This document shows positions 1 through 8,967 of a stretch of 64,000 nucleotides of DNA, in pieces. The position numbers were made by a program, and so were the translations under genes. The first letter of the stretch is position 1. Every line of letters begins with the position of its first letter. A model generated the notes under the pieces. The model ran no database searches and had not been told where the DNA came from. It worked only from the letters and a program-made list of their open reading frames with translations. The DNA comes from Arthrobacter sp. APC 3897 (GTDB taxonomy: Bacteria; Actinomycetota; Actinomycetes; Actinomycetales; Micrococcaceae): contig NZ_JASDDG010000014.1 in the NCBI RefSeq assembly GCF_030407495.1, positions 28,757-92,756 on the forward strand. The letters are read 5' to 3'.

Positions 1-724
1 TCCCCACCTGTACCAGGGTGCCGAACTCGGCCAGGGTCTCGATCGCCGCAGCTGTGGTGGTGCCGAAACCGGCGTAGTCAACGATCAGATCCAGCTTCTT
101 GTCCTTGAAGGCTTCGATGCTGTCCGCAACTCCTGCGAGCCCGATCTCGTCTGCGAGGTCCCTCGTCGCGGGATTGATTTCAGCACCGTAGACTTCTGCT
201 CCGGACAGCACGGCCACCCGCGCGCCGATGTAGCCCAGGCCGCCCAGGCCTATGACGCCAACCTTCATGCCTTTCCTGGCTCCGCCCACCGTCATGATCG
301 CGTGGTAGGCGGTGAGGCCGGCGTCGGTGGCCATTGCAGCCAGATCAAAGGGGACCTCGTCCGGGAGTTTGACCAGGTTGTCGTCGGTGGCGAGAAGCTT
401 GGGACCAAACCCTCCGTCCCATTTGCCGTAGCCCAGGGCGTCGCCGTCGCTCATGACCGGGGCCAGGCCCACACGGTCGCCAACCTTCCAATGGTCCATG
501 CCTTCGCCGACTTCGGTAATAACACCGGCGTTCTCGTGCCCCATGGTCCGCGGAAGCTGGAAGAACAGCGGCATCCAGCCGGGGTCATCGAGGGCTGTAA
601 CGTCGGAGTGGCAGACACCTGCGGCCTTGACCTCCACGACCACTTGTCCGGGTCCGGCGTGGGGTTCGGGGACGTCGTTGAATTCCAGCGGTTTGTTGGT
701 TCCGGTGAACTGCCATGCCTTCAT
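1..724 (-). CDS. Zinc-dependent alcohol dehydrogenase, truncated by the window edge
   Basis: N-terminal part of a medium-chain alcohol dehydrogenase; the rest lies left of position 1. The start is the ATG at 724 (MKAWQFTGTNKPLEF), with an AAGGAAGGAG-type ribosome binding site upstream. Catalytic-zinc motifs are present: GVCHSD near residue 37 and GHENAG near residue 62. A Rossmann glycine motif, VIGLGGLG, follows near residue 155. The four-cysteine structural-zinc lobe usual after the GDRV motif is missing and is replaced by a Gly/Asp-rich stretch, so the protein belongs to the subset without structural zinc. It probably oxidises an alcohol or reduces an aldehyde with NAD(P); the substrate is unknown. 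Confidence 0.85.
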   Translation of the reverse strand, partial: MKAWQFTGTNKPLEFNDVPEPHAGPGQVVVEVKAAGVCHSDVTALDDPGWMPLFFQLPRTMGHENAGVITEVGEGMDHWKVGDRVGLAPVMSDGDALGYGKWDGGFGPKLLATDDNLVKLPDEVPFDLAAMATDAGLTAYHAIMTVGGARKGMKVGVIGLGGLGYIGARVAVLSGAEVYGAEINPATRDLADEIGLAGVADSIEAFKDKKLDLIVDYAGFGTTTAAAIETLAEFGTLVQVG

Positions 725-788
725 GGGCCGCTCCTTCCTTTGTTGCACCGTTGCAGGACCATTTTATCGCCGTCCCGCAGAGGTCAGC

Positions 789-2204
789 TCAGGAGCGTGC
801 CGCTGCCCCCGGTGTTAGCGCACCCCGCCGGCCCAGCAGCCTGTCGTAGATCACCGAAAACACCAGTGCCACCGCCACGGCGATGACGATGATGATGAGC
901 ATGCCGATGATTCCGCTCTGCACCCCGGCGCTGGACTGGGCATCGAAGTAGAGGACGGCACGGTTGGCCATGGTCATCTGGTAAAGCGGTTCCCCGCGCG
1001 CTATGAACCGGAAGAACCCCGGCAGGGCTTCCAGCGGCACCACGCCGCTCGCCGACGGCAGGCCCATGAATACCACATAGATGAGGGACAGAATCATGCC
1101 TGCACTGCCGAACACCCCGATGAGCGCGAAGGTCACCGCGGACACGGTCACGATCGACAGCCAGGTGGTGAGGAAGAACAGACCGCCGTGCGGTATCGGC
1201 ATTCCGACGGCGGATGCCACCCACATCATCAGACCCGCGGTGGGGAGCGCCCCGAGGACCACGATGCCCCATTTGATGAGGTACGTTGCCCAGCGTGCCG
1301 GGCGCCGCGGGGGTCCCAGGGTGAAACGGGGACCCAGCTCGATCGGCGCCACTCCCAGACGGGCGTCAAGAAGAAAATGCAGGGCCACGGAACCGCTGAC
1401 GCCCACCACCATCAGCAGGACGGAGTAGAAAAATGCTCCCATTCCCAGGGCAGCACCTTCCGGCGGCGGGGAGTAGACGCTGGTCTTCACAGAAATTGGG
1501 TCCGCCAGCAGGTCAGCTGAGGTTCCAGCGACCTTCGGAGACACCTGGGCCTCCAACTCGGCCGGCAGCGCAGTGCCCAGCTGCCCCAGCTCGCCTTCCA
1601 GTTCGGCCTGCGCCTGCGCCCGGGCTTCCTCCGCGGATTTAGTGAGCTGCTCCCCCAGTCCGCGGTTGGCCTGTTCCAGCGCAGGATCTATGGCCTCAGT
1701 GGCCAGGCTGCTGGCCAGCGGGCCGGCCTGGGGATTGGTGTAGACCGTAATCGAGGGCCGGGTTACCTCATCGGCGCTGAGCGAACCTGCAACCAGCGCA
1801 GTGGCATCCGCCGAGAATGACTCCGGAATCATCACCGTCCCGTGGATTATCCCCTGGCGCATCTGGCTTTGCGCCTCGTCCCAGGACAAGACCCGCAGCT
1901 CAATCTGGTCCGAGCTGCCGAATCCCTGCTTCATCTGGTCCGTGATGTTCTGTCCCAGGTCCTCGCGGCCGCCGCCCGGCGTTGCAGTTCCCTGGTCCTC
2001 ATTCACCACAGCAATGGGAAAGTGCTTCAGATGATCCCCCGGACTGCCGAGTCCGCCAATGTAGAGAGCCGTGCCTGCTCCGCCCAAAAGCAGGAGCACC
2101 AGCAGCGGCAGCAGCCAGGTGCGGGGGGAAGCATAGAACCCCGTCCCGCGGGGAGGGGACACAGGGGAAGTTCGCGGCTGGTCGGTGGCTGGATGAGCTG
2201 GCAT
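789..2204 (-). CDS. YhgE/Pip-like ABC-2 type membrane protein
   Basis: A 471-aa membrane protein. The ATG at 2204 is chosen because GGAGGTG lies just upstream; the GTG at 2213 sits inside that ribosome binding site. After a Pro-rich cytoplasmic tail comes one transmembrane helix (about residues 29-50). A large extracytoplasmic region follows (about 55-250), including VVNEDQG, a hallmark near the start of YhgE/Pip and ABC-2-type families, and an Ala/Glu-rich helical stretch. The C-terminal third has five or six membrane helices. Families of this shape include phage-infection-protein and type VII-related membrane proteins. No ATPase is adjacent, so a transport role is not shown. The substrate is unknown. 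Confidence 0.75.
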   Translation of the reverse strand: MPAHPATDQPRTSPVSPPRGTGFYASPRTWLLPLLVLLLLGGAGTALYIGGLGSPGDHLKHFPIAVVNEDQGTATPGGGREDLGQNITDQMKQGFGSSDQIELRVLSWDEAQSQMRQGIIHGTVMIPESFSADATALVAGSLSADEVTRPSITVYTNPQAGPLASSLATEAIDPALEQANRGLGEQLTKSAEEARAQAQAELEGELGQLGTALPAELEAQVSPKVAGTSADLLADPISVKTSVYSPPPEGAALGMGAFFYSVLLMVVGVSGSVALHFLLDARLGVAPIELGPRFTLGPPRRPARWATYLIKWGIVVLGALPTAGLMMWVASAVGMPIPHGGLFFLTTWLSIVTVSAVTFALIGVFGSAGMILSLIYVVFMGLPSASGVVPLEALPGFFRFIARGEPLYQMTMANRAVLYFDAQSSAGVQSGIIGMLIIIVIAVAVALVFSVIYDRLLGRRGALTPGAAARS

Positions 2205-2362
2205 GGAACGCACCTCCGGAAGAGCAGACTGATGCTGGGGCTGAAGTGGTGGTTGAGTCTCAGCTTTCTTCGAGCGTATCCGCGCAGTATCCGCGCCGGA
2301 ACGGTCAACAGCCGCAGTCGGCGTCAGCCCGCCAAATCAAACGCGATCCGTGTGAAGGATGA

Positions 2363-2848
2363 TCAGCCGAACCCGTCGAGGTGCGCTTTCAGTGCGTCCA
2401 GGAGCTGCACCTGCCCTTTGACCATTTTGGTGCGGGCCTCAGCCTCACTGAACCAGCCGGCGTCGTCGATCTCCGCATAGTCCCGGACAATGCCGGACCC
2501 CGGCGGCCACTCCAGCGCAAACGTGTTGCCGGCGATGCGTTCCGGCGCGAAGTCCGCCTCGGCCGCATACACCGTGACGGTCTTCTTGGCGGACTGCCGG
2601 AAACTGCCGAGGAGGACGTAGTCCGCCGCCGGAGCCGGCGTTCCTATCTCCTCGTTGAATTCGCGCAGTGCGGCGGCGAGCGGATCCTCTGCGGGGAGAA
2701 TCCCGCCTTTCGGTATGGACCAGGCATGTTCATCCCTGCGGGCCCAGAACGGTCCGCCCATGTGGCCCAGCCACACTTCCAGCGGCCCGGGTCCGTCCCT
2801 GGCCCCCGGGCAACGGCGGTACAGCAGAATGCCTGCGCTGTGGATCAT
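2363..2848 (-). CDS. Nudix hydrolase
   Basis: A 161-aa Nudix (MutT-type) pyrophosphohydrolase. The Nudix box GX5EX7REUXEEXGU is complete at about residues 49-71, running from GGILPAE to REFNEEIGT, and supplies the metal-binding glutamates. The N-terminus (SAGILLYRR) and the HMGGPFWARRDEHAWSIPKG segment resemble the small Nudix proteins often annotated as NTP pyrophosphohydrolases including oxidative damage repair enzymes. It is divergent from the exonuclease gene, with 57 bp between starts, so the two share a promoter region. The exact nucleotide substrate cannot be told from sequence. Confidence 0.88.
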   Translation of the reverse strand: MIHSAGILLYRRCPGARDGPGPLEVWLGHMGGPFWARRDEHAWSIPKGGILPAEDPLAAALREFNEEIGTPAPAADYVLLGSFRQSAKKTVTVYAAEADFAPERIAGNTFALEWPPGSGIVRDYAEIDDAGWFSEAEARTKMVKGQVQLLDALKAHLDGFG

Positions 2849-2905
2849 GGGCTCATCCTAGGCGGTCCTACCTTCCCGGGGATGAACCGTGCAAGGATCG
2901 GGGCT

Positions 2906-3844
2906 ATGAACCAGCGTCTGATGCTGCTTGACACCGCTTCCTTATATTTCCGCGCCTTCTACGGCGTGCCGGACTCGATCCGGCGCAGTGACGGAACTCC
3001 GGTCAACGCGGTCCGGGGCCTGCTGGATATGATCGCGCGGCTCACAGCCGACTACGGTGCGACCCATCTGATTGCGTGCTGGGATGATGACTGGCGTCCG
3101 CAGTGGCGCGTGGACCTGCTGCCCACCTATAAGGCGCACCGGGTTGCCGAGACCGTTGAGGATGCCCCCGACGTCGAAACGGTTCCGGATCCGCTTGAGG
3201 CTCAGATTCCGATGATCCGCCGCACGCTGGAACTCGCCGGCGTCGCCGTCGTCGGTGCTCCCGGATATGAGGCCGACGACGTGATCGGCACCTACGCGGG
3301 CGGCGCCGATCTGCCCGTGGACGCGGTCACCGGGGACCGGGACCTTTTTCAGGTGATCGATGACGGGCGGGACGTGCGTGTCATCTACACGGCGCGGGGT
3401 ATGAAGAACCTCGAGGTACTCACCGAAGCGTCAATCGTGGCCAGGTACCGGGTGCTCCCGCAGCAGTACGCGGACTACGCCACCCTGCGCGGAGATTCCT
3501 CCGACGGTTTGCCGGGCGTTGCGGGGATCGGCGAGAAGACCGCGGCGTCGCTGCTGGGAGAATACGGGACCCTAGACGCTTTGCTGGCTGCCGCCAAGGA
3601 CCGGAGCAGTTCCCTTTCCTCGCCGATGCGGTCCAAACTGGCTGCAGCGGCGGACTACCTGGAGGTTGCCCCCGACGTCGTCCGGGTGGCCCGTGACCTG
3701 CAGCTGCCCGGCGTGGAGGAGGCCGGGGCGCAGCTGCAGCCCATCACCGGTGATGAGCGGGCAGAGCTGGAACAGCTGTCCACCCGGTGGAACCTTGGAG
3801 GATCCGTACAGCGGCTGCTGGCCTCCTTTGACCGGTATGCGTAA
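2906..3844 (+). CDS. Stand-alone 5'-3' exonuclease (PIN/H3TH, Pol I N-domain type)
   Basis: A 312-aa protein like the N-terminal 5' nuclease domain of DNA polymerase I, without a polymerase domain. The ATG at 2906 follows AAGGATCGGGGCT; an upstream in-frame ATG at 2882 has no better site. Acidic metal-binding motifs are visible: LLDTASLYFRAFYG at the N-terminus, YEADDVIG near residue 115 and VTGDRDLFQ near 139. The helix-hairpin DNA-binding loop is GDSSDGLPGVAGIGEKTA near residue 200. It should remove 5' flaps or RNA primers. Such free-standing copies are common in actinobacteria alongside full-length polA. It converges with the ABC operon, 27 bp apart. Confidence 0.9.
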   Translation: MNQRLMLLDTASLYFRAFYGVPDSIRRSDGTPVNAVRGLLDMIARLTADYGATHLIACWDDDWRPQWRVDLLPTYKAHRVAETVEDAPDVETVPDPLEAQIPMIRRTLELAGVAVVGAPGYEADDVIGTYAGGADLPVDAVTGDRDLFQVIDDGRDVRVIYTARGMKNLEVLTEASIVARYRVLPQQYADYATLRGDSSDGLPGVAGIGEKTAASLLGEYGTLDALLAAAKDRSSSLSSPMRSKLAAAADYLEVAPDVVRVARDLQLPGVEEAGAQLQPITGDERAELEQLSTRWNLGGSVQRLLASFDRYA

Positions 3845-3871
3845 GGCCCCTCCCATGGCACCGGATCAGGT

Positions 3872-4753
3872 TCAGTCGCGCAGCGTTGCGCCTACTTCGG
3901 CTTCAACCTCGGCCACCACCTCGCTGTGGCTGCCCATCGCCTCCAGCTCCTGGGCCAGCTCTTCAAGCTCGGCACCACCGGCCATCTGTGCGGTCAGCTG
4001 GTCCAGGGTGACGTCCGACTTCTTGTAGTAGCCGATCGACCGGCCGCGCTTGAGCAGCAGGAAGCGGTCTCCCACCGGATAGGCGTGGTGCGGGTTGTGG
4101 GTAATGAAGACAACGCCCAGTCCGCGGTCCCGGGCCTGCAGGATGTAGCGCAGGACCACGCCCGACTGCTTGACGCCCAGGGCTGCCGTCGGCTCGTCCA
4201 GGATGAGCACCTTCGCCCCGAAATACACGGCCCGGGCGATGGCAACGCACTGGCGCTCGCCGCCGGAGAGCTGGCCCACGGGCTGCTCCACATCGCGCAG
4301 GTCGATGCCCATCTCCTGCAGTTCCCTTTTGGTGATCTCCTTCATCCGGGCAACGTCAAGCCGCCTGAACGGTCCGGAGCCCGTGGTCAGCTCCGATCCC
4401 AGGAAGAAATTGCGCCAGACCGGCATCAGGGATACCACGGCCAGGTCCTGGTAGACGGCGGCAATACCCAAATCCAGTGCGGAGCGGGGAGACGTGAAAC
4501 GGCGTTCCTCCCCCAGCGCGGTGAAGGTTCCCTCATCATGCGGATGCAGCCCGGCGATGATCTTAATCAGGGTGGATTTGCCCGCCCCGTTGTCGCCCAG
4601 CACGCAGGTGACCCTGCCGGCCTCCACGTCCATGGTGACATCGTGCAGTGCGATCACGTTGCCGTAATGCTTGCCCACTTTGTCGAGCCGCAGCAGGTGC
4701 GGCGGCGGGGCTGTGTCCGCACCGCCGCCGGCCTGGCTTTTCGTGCTGTCCAT
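3872..4753 (-). CDS. Sugar ABC transporter ATP-binding protein (single-domain, FrcA-like)
   Basis: A 293-aa ABC ATPase, third gene of a minus-strand operon after the binding protein and permease. Walker A is GDNGAGKST near residue 54, the signature is LSGGERQ near 154, Walker B is [11 protein letters not shown] near 177, and the switch histidine is in [11 protein letters not shown]. Many ribose/xylose-type ATPases are two fused ABC domains (RbsA, about 500 aa). This one has a single domain, as in FrcA-type systems. It ends with a Glu-rich tail. It powers uptake through the adjacent permease; the sugar is not determinable from sequence. Confidence 0.9.
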   Translation of the reverse strand: MDSTKSQAGGGADTAPPPHLLRLDKVGKHYGNVIALHDVTMDVEAGRVTCVLGDNGAGKSTLIKIIAGLHPHDEGTFTALGEERRFTSPRSALDLGIAAVYQDLAVVSLMPVWRNFFLGSELTTGSGPFRRLDVARMKEITKRELQEMGIDLRDVEQPVGQLSGGERQCVAIARAVYFGAKVLILDEPTAALGVKQSGVVLRYILQARDRGLGVVFITHNPHHAYPVGDRFLLLKRGRSIGYYKKSDVTLDQLTAQMAGGAELEELAQELEAMGSHSEVVAEVEAEVGATLRD

Positions 4754-4768
4754 GCGTTCTCTCCGTTC

Positions 4769-5815
4769 CTAGCTTTGTTCGGCCCGGCGTTTGACCACCA
4801 TGTTCACCATGGTCGCCAGCAGCAGCATGAGGCCCAGGAAGAACTTGAACCAGTCCGGATTCCATTCCGCGTACACGATGCCCTTGTTGGCCATGCCGAA
4901 GATGAAGGCCCCGATGGCACCGCCAATGGCAGAGCCGTATCCGCCCGTCAGCAGGCATCCGCCAATCACGGCCGCAATGATGTAGAGGAACTCGTTGCCG
5001 ATGCCTTCACCGGACTGCACGGTCGAGAAGGCGAACAGGTTGTGCATGCCAAGGATCCAGGCGCAGAAACCCACGCCCATAAAGAGGCCAATCTTGGTTT
5101 TCACCACGGGAACGCCGACGGCGCGGGCAGCGTAGGCGTCACCGCCGGACGCGAAAATCCAGTTTCCCACGCGTGTGCGCAGCAGGATCCAGGAAGCCAC
5201 GGCAACCAGGGCAATCCAGATGAAGACGGTGATCCGGACCTCCACACCGCCCAGGGTGAGGGAGGAAGCGAACACTGCCTTGGCTGAATCGAAGCCGTCC
5301 ATGTCCGAGATGGACGGGGAGGATACGCTTCCGCCGATCGCCCGGGTCAGGCCAAGATTCAGGCCGGTCAGCATGAGGAACGTGGCGAGGGTGACGATGA
5401 AGGACGGCAGTTTGGTTTTGACCAGGATCCATCCGTTGATGAACCCGACGGTGAGCGACAAGACCAGCGCCAGCGCCACGCCCACCCACACGTTCATCGA
5501 GAAGTACCAGCTGAAGAGCGAGGCCATGAGGGCCGAGCTGATGACGGCAACACCGGTGGACAGATCGAACTCACCACCGATCATCAGCAGTGACACCCCC
5601 ACCGCCATGATGCCGATGGTGGAGGCGCCGTACAGGACGGTGGCGATGGATCCGGGCTGCAGGAATACCGGCGCAACCACTGAGAAGAAGGCGAACAGGG
5701 CAACGGCGCCCACCAGTGCGCCGATTTCGGGCCGGCCCAGCAGTTTGGCCATTCTGCTTTTGGCTGCAACTCTTTCGTCTGCCGGTGCGGTGGGGGTGAC
5801 TGTCTCAGCCGTCAT
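4769..5815 (-). CDS. Sugar ABC transporter permease (BPD_transp_2 family)
   Basis: A 348-aa inner-membrane permease of the ribose/xylose/fructose group with about ten hydrophobic segments. The family motif GGEFDLSTG lies near residue 80, and the C-terminal GGCLLTGGYGSAIGG stretch is typical. It lies 15 bp upstream of the ATPase gene and downstream of the binding-protein gene, forming a complete importer. The Met at 5815 (MTAETVTP) gives a short cytoplasmic lead before the first helix. Substrate is unknown, but the binding protein suggests a monosaccharide or polyol. Confidence 0.9.
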   Translation of the reverse strand: MTAETVTPTAPADERVAAKSRMAKLLGRPEIGALVGAVALFAFFSVVAPVFLQPGSIATVLYGASTIGIMAVGVSLLMIGGEFDLSTGVAVISSALMASLFSWYFSMNVWVGVALALVLSLTVGFINGWILVKTKLPSFIVTLATFLMLTGLNLGLTRAIGGSVSSPSISDMDGFDSAKAVFASSLTLGGVEVRITVFIWIALVAVASWILLRTRVGNWIFASGGDAYAARAVGVPVVKTKIGLFMGVGFCAWILGMHNLFAFSTVQSGEGIGNEFLYIIAAVIGGCLLTGGYGSAIGGAIGAFIFGMANKGIVYAEWNPDWFKFFLGLMLLLATMVNMVVKRRAEQS

Positions 5816-5873
5816 TCGAATTCACTTTCATCATCAGCGCGGGACGCAGCCGGTGCGGGACCGGACCGGCGCA

Positions 5874-6872
5874 TCAGCGGATGCCGTCGGCGGCGAAGGC
5901 TGCAACCGATTCGGCGTTCGAGGAGTCGATGATGGTGGGTCCGGTGAGCACCGGCTGGCCGCCGCCGAGCTCGAATCCTCCGCGGCTGTTCTGCCAGAGA
6001 GCGTCAACCGCCCCGTAGCCCTGCAGCCAGGGCTGCTGGTCAACGGTGAAGATGATTTCCCCGTCAGCAATGCGCTTGGCAAGGTCGGGGTTGAGGTCGA
6101 AGGAGGCCACCTTGGCGTCGCTGCCGGATGACTCCACGGACTTGAGAATGGTCAGTGTGTACGGCGCGCCGAGGCCGACGACGACGTCGGCATCCGCTGT
6201 TGCCTGCAGTTTGGCTGTCACGGTGGATTCGACCTGGGTCATGTCCGTCCCCTGGACGTACAGGATTTCGGTGCCGGGGACCTTGGACTTGACGCCGGCA
6301 CAGCGGCTTTCATGTCCAACGTTGCCCTGCTCGTGAATGACGCAGATCGGATGCGTGTAACCGTCCGCCGCCAGCTGCTGCCCCACTGCTTCTCCGGCAA
6401 GCTGCTCGTTGGAACCGAAGTGGGTGAACGCGCCGAGCTCGACGGAGCGGTCCTCTCCCGAGTTCAGGCTTACCACCGGAATGCCGGCGTCTTCCGCCTT
6501 CCGGAGCGCCGAGGCAACGGCGTCCGGCTTTGCGAGGGTGACGGCAATGCCGTCCACGCCCTGCTCCACTGCCTGCTCAATCAGCTGGGCCTGCCGCCCG
6601 CCTTCAGGATCCGCGCTGTACAACAGTTCAACGTTGTCCTTTTGCGACGCTTCCTCAGCGCCCTTTCGCACGATGTCCCAGAAGGTATCTCCCGGGCCGC
6701 CATGGGTAATCAAAGCGATTTTGATGCGGTCAGTGCCGGCAACGGCACCTCCGCCGTCGCCGCTGTCCGCTTCGGGGGTACGTCCGCCGGAACTGGAACA
6801 TCCCGCCAGGGCCAGCGCAGGAACCAGCAGCACCGATGCTGCCAGTTTGCGCAGGGAAAAATTGAGTGACAC
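5874..6872 (-). CDS. Sugar-binding lipoprotein (periplasmic-binding protein 4 family)
   Basis: A 332-aa substrate-binding lipoprotein of the RbsB/XylF type. The GTG at 6872 is chosen because AAAGGAG lies upstream and the product begins with a textbook lipoprotein signal: SLRK, a hydrophobic core, then LALAGC with Cys near residue 22. A longer reading frame to 6992 adds unlikely sequence. The mature part starts with a Gly/Asp-rich linker, then IKIALITHGGPGDTFWDIV, where such proteins place their sugar-contacting N-domain strand. It delivers the ligand to the permease-ATPase pair and is probably controlled by the divergent GntR regulator. Confidence 0.9.
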   Translation of the reverse strand: MSLNFSLRKLAASVLLVPALALAGCSSSGGRTPEADSGDGGGAVAGTDRIKIALITHGGPGDTFWDIVRKGAEEASQKDNVELLYSADPEGGRQAQLIEQAVEQGVDGIAVTLAKPDAVASALRKAEDAGIPVVSLNSGEDRSVELGAFTHFGSNEQLAGEAVGQQLAADGYTHPICVIHEQGNVGHESRCAGVKSKVPGTEILYVQGTDMTQVESTVTAKLQATADADVVVGLGAPYTLTILKSVESSGSDAKVASFDLNPDLAKRIADGEIIFTVDQQPWLQGYGAVDALWQNSRGGFELGGGQPVLTGPTIIDSSNAESVAAFAADGIR

Positions 6873-6976
6873 TAAAGTCTCCTTTGTCTTCACGGCCCGG
6901 CACAATAGCCGGCAGCCGGCAGCCGGAGGGGCCCCGCCCCGCTTCGGCACTTGGAAGTCCAATATATCGACAAGCA

Positions 6977-7003
6977 TGACCATGTCAATCATTTGTCAGG
7001 ACA
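6977..7003. promoter_or_regulatory. Two inverted repeats in the transporter/regulator intergenic region
   Basis: TGAC-CAT-GTCA at 6977-6987 and TGTC-AG-GACA at 6994-7003 lie about 105-130 bp upstream of the binding-protein start and upstream of the divergent GntR gene. They share the GTCA/TGAC half-site. As a paired palindrome in a divergent promoter region they are candidate operators for the neighbouring GntR/UTRA repressor. This is inferred from position and symmetry only. Confidence 0.4.
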
Positions 7004-7153
7004 TAGCCGCGTTTTCCGGCTGCTGATTGTGAGTGACATTGGCCGTAAATCGAAGCCGCTCCTACGGAAGGAGTGACCACTGTTACACTCAACAGCAAAT
7101 GTTTTTGTCCTTACATGATGCGGTGAAGACCGAAGACCGGCGGAGGTGCAGCA

Positions 7154-7901
7154 ATGAGTCCGGAGCTCAGTATTCCGATCGACGATCGACAGGTCCTCCC
7201 CCGTACCCCTGTACCACCAGGTGGTCCAGGGAATTGAAGCAGCCATCCACAGCGGCGTCCTTGAATTCGGTTCCCGGCTGGACAACGAGATTGAGCTTGC
7301 CGGCAAGCTGAACCTGTCCCGGCCCACCATGCGCAAGGCAATGGATGAATTGGTCCGTGCAGGGCTGCTTGTCCGCAAGCGCGGTGTCGGCACCCAGGTG
7401 GTATCAAACCGCGTCCGCCGCCACCTGGAACTGACGAGCCTGTTCGATGATCTGCAGCAATCCGGACAAAATCCCGCCACTGAGGTGCTCGATTTCCGGC
7501 ACAGCCAGACCGCGACGGGCGTCGCCGAAACGCTGGAGCTGCCTGCGGGGACGCGCATCTACCATTTCATCCGGCTGCGCACCGTTGGCGGCAAGCCGCT
7601 GGCACTCATGGAGAACTGGGTGCGCGATGACATCACGGAAATCACCGAGGGAGCCCTCCGGGGGCAGGGGCTCTACCAGCTGCTGCGGGATGCCGGAGTG
7701 AACTTCCGGCTGGCCACCCAGCGCATCGGGGCCGCTGTGGCCGACCAACGGCAGGCGGAACTGCTGGAGGTGGCGGCCGGTGACGCCCTGGTGACCATGG
7801 AACGCACCGCCGTGGACGATGCCGGACGCACCGTGGAAACCGGACGCCACGTGTATCGTGCCGATTCCTACAGCTTCGAGATGACGCTGGTTCAACGCTA
7901 G
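7154..7901 (+). CDS. GntR-family regulator with UTRA domain; apparent frameshift near the 5' end
   Basis: Transcription regulator with an N-terminal winged helix-turn-helix (ELAGKLNLSRPTMRKAMDEL) and a C-terminal UTRA ligand-binding domain, as in the HutC subfamily. The natural start appears to be the ATG at 7154, preceded by GGAGGTG. From it the frame reads MSPELSIPIDDRQVLP, then breaks at a run of five C (7198-7202). Removing one C joins it to VPLYHQVVQGIEAAI, the expected GntR opening. The uninterrupted frame begins only at the GTG 7221 and lacks a ribosome binding site. It is divergent from the sugar transporter operon, which it probably represses until a sugar or sugar phosphate binds. 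Confidence 0.8.
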
Positions 7902-7999
7902 GGGTGCGCGCCCCGGGACAGAGATGCGGATGCCGGAAAAATCGTGGGTCTATCCGCCGGGTTCGGCGCATCGAAGTTATCCGGTGCGGTCCGGCAACG

Positions 8000-8026
8000 A
8001 AAAAACCCCGGTCCGAAGACCGGGGT
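8000..8026 (-). terminator. Intrinsic terminator downstream of tRNA-Leu
   Basis: A 9-bp perfect stem, ACCCCGGTC (8005-8013) with GACCGGGGT (8018-8026) and a CGAA tetraloop. On the minus strand it is followed by a run of T, seen as A on the plus strand at 8000-8005. It lies about 50 bp beyond the 3' end of the minus-strand tRNA-Leu gene. Confidence 0.85.
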
Positions 8027-8075
8027 GTTACTTATGCTGCGACTCATCCGTGAACGATGTCCCGGCGATTCCCTT

Positions 8076-8160
8076 TGGTGCCCGAAGTGGGACTCGAACC
8101 CACACACCTCTCGATACTGCATTTTGAGTGCAGCGCGTCTGCCAATTCCGCCATTCGGGC
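8076..8160 (-). tRNA. tRNA-Leu (anticodon CAA), CCA encoded
   Basis: Class II tRNA with a variable arm. The acceptor stem pairs GCCCGAA (from 8160) with TTCGGGC (to 8080), followed by discriminator A at 8079 and an encoded CCA at 8078-8076. The anticodon stem-loop is CTGCA-CTCAAAA-TGCAG, giving CAA, which reads UUG leucine codons. The T arm contains GGTTCGAGTCCC. It is a single gene with its own terminator on the left. Confidence 0.95.
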
Positions 8161-8288
8161 CTGCCCTGCGGTATGAATCACAAAGTTCACATTCCGTGTT
8201 GGGCGCGAATCTACTCTACATGCGGATAGGCTATTTGTGTGAACTGTCAGTTCGCACACGGCAGTCAACTGCATTCTGAGGAGCACCT

Positions 8289-8894
8289 GTGTCTGAGTCC
8301 ACCGAGCCCGCCCCGTCCAACACGCCGGCGCGGCGCGTCATTGTCGCCGAAGATGAGACGCTGATCCGCCTCGACATCGTGGAGATCCTTACCGGTGAGG
8401 GATACGACGTCGTTGGGGAAGCCGACAACGGCGAAAAGGCAGTTGCCCTCGCCACTGAGCTGAAGCCCGACCTGGTCCTGATGGACGTCAAAATGCCCGT
8501 CATGGACGGCATCACGGCCGCTGAGCAGATCGTCAAAGCCCGCATCGCCCCGGTGGTCCTGCTGACAGCCTTCAGCCAGAAGGAGCTGGTGGAGCGTGCC
8601 CGCGAGGCAGGCGCCATGGCCTACGTGGTCAAGCCCTTTACCCCGGCCGACCTCATTCCGGCGATCGAGATTGCGCTGTCCCGCCACGAAGAGATCAAGG
8701 CCCTTGAAGAAGAGGTCAGCGACCTCAAGGAGCAGTTTGCCACCCGCAAGCTGGTGGAACGCGCCAAGTCGCTGCTGACCACCAAGATGGGCCTCACCGA
8801 GCCCGAGGCCTTCCGCTGGATCCAGAAGACCTCGATGGACCGCCGGCTGAGCATGCGTGAAGTCGCCGAGACCATTATCAACCAGGTCAACTAA
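8289..8894 (+). CDS. pdtaR: ANTAR-domain response regulator, PdtaR type
   Basis: A 201-aa response regulator with an RNA-binding ANTAR output domain. The receiver domain has the acidic pair in VIVAEDETLIRLD, the phosphoacceptor Asp in LVLMDVKMPVMDG near residue 70, and the conserved Lys in YVVKPFTPADL. A coiled linker (about 137-155) leads to the C-terminal ANTAR helices (KLVERAKSLL to REVAETIINQ). Proteins of this form (Rv1626/PdtaR) are activated by the histidine kinase PdtaS and antiterminate mRNAs carrying paired hexaloop stem-loops. No kinase gene is adjacent, so it is an orphan here. The GTG start at 8289 follows GAGGAG. Confidence 0.92.
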   Translation: MSESTEPAPSNTPARRVIVAEDETLIRLDIVEILTGEGYDVVGEADNGEKAVALATELKPDLVLMDVKMPVMDGITAAEQIVKARIAPVVLLTAFSQKELVERAREAGAMAYVVKPFTPADLIPAIEIALSRHEEIKALEEEVSDLKEQFATRKLVERAKSLLTTKMGLTEPEAFRWIQKTSMDRRLSMREVAETIINQVN

Positions 8895-8925
8895 GGCTTT
8901 ACCGGCAGGCCCGCCGAAAAAGAAT

Positions 8926-8958
8926 GCCCCGCCCGACGACGTCGGGCGGGGCTTTCTT
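8926..8958 (+). terminator. Intrinsic terminator after pdtaR
   Basis: A 12-bp GC-rich perfect stem, GCCCCGCCCGAC (8926-8937) with GTCGGGCGGGGC (8941-8952), a 3-nt loop and then TTTCTT. It starts about 30 bp after the pdtaR stop. A-rich sequence on the left side suggests it can also stop minus-strand transcripts coming from the SHOCT gene. Confidence 0.85.
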
Positions 8959-8967
8959 GTCATCGGC

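Noticed and set aside
3926..5287. Long plus-strand open frame antisense to the ABC ATPase and permease
   Set aside because: It mirrors a real operon on the other strand, has His/Gly/Gln-rich low-complexity sequence and no family motif; a GC-bias shadow.
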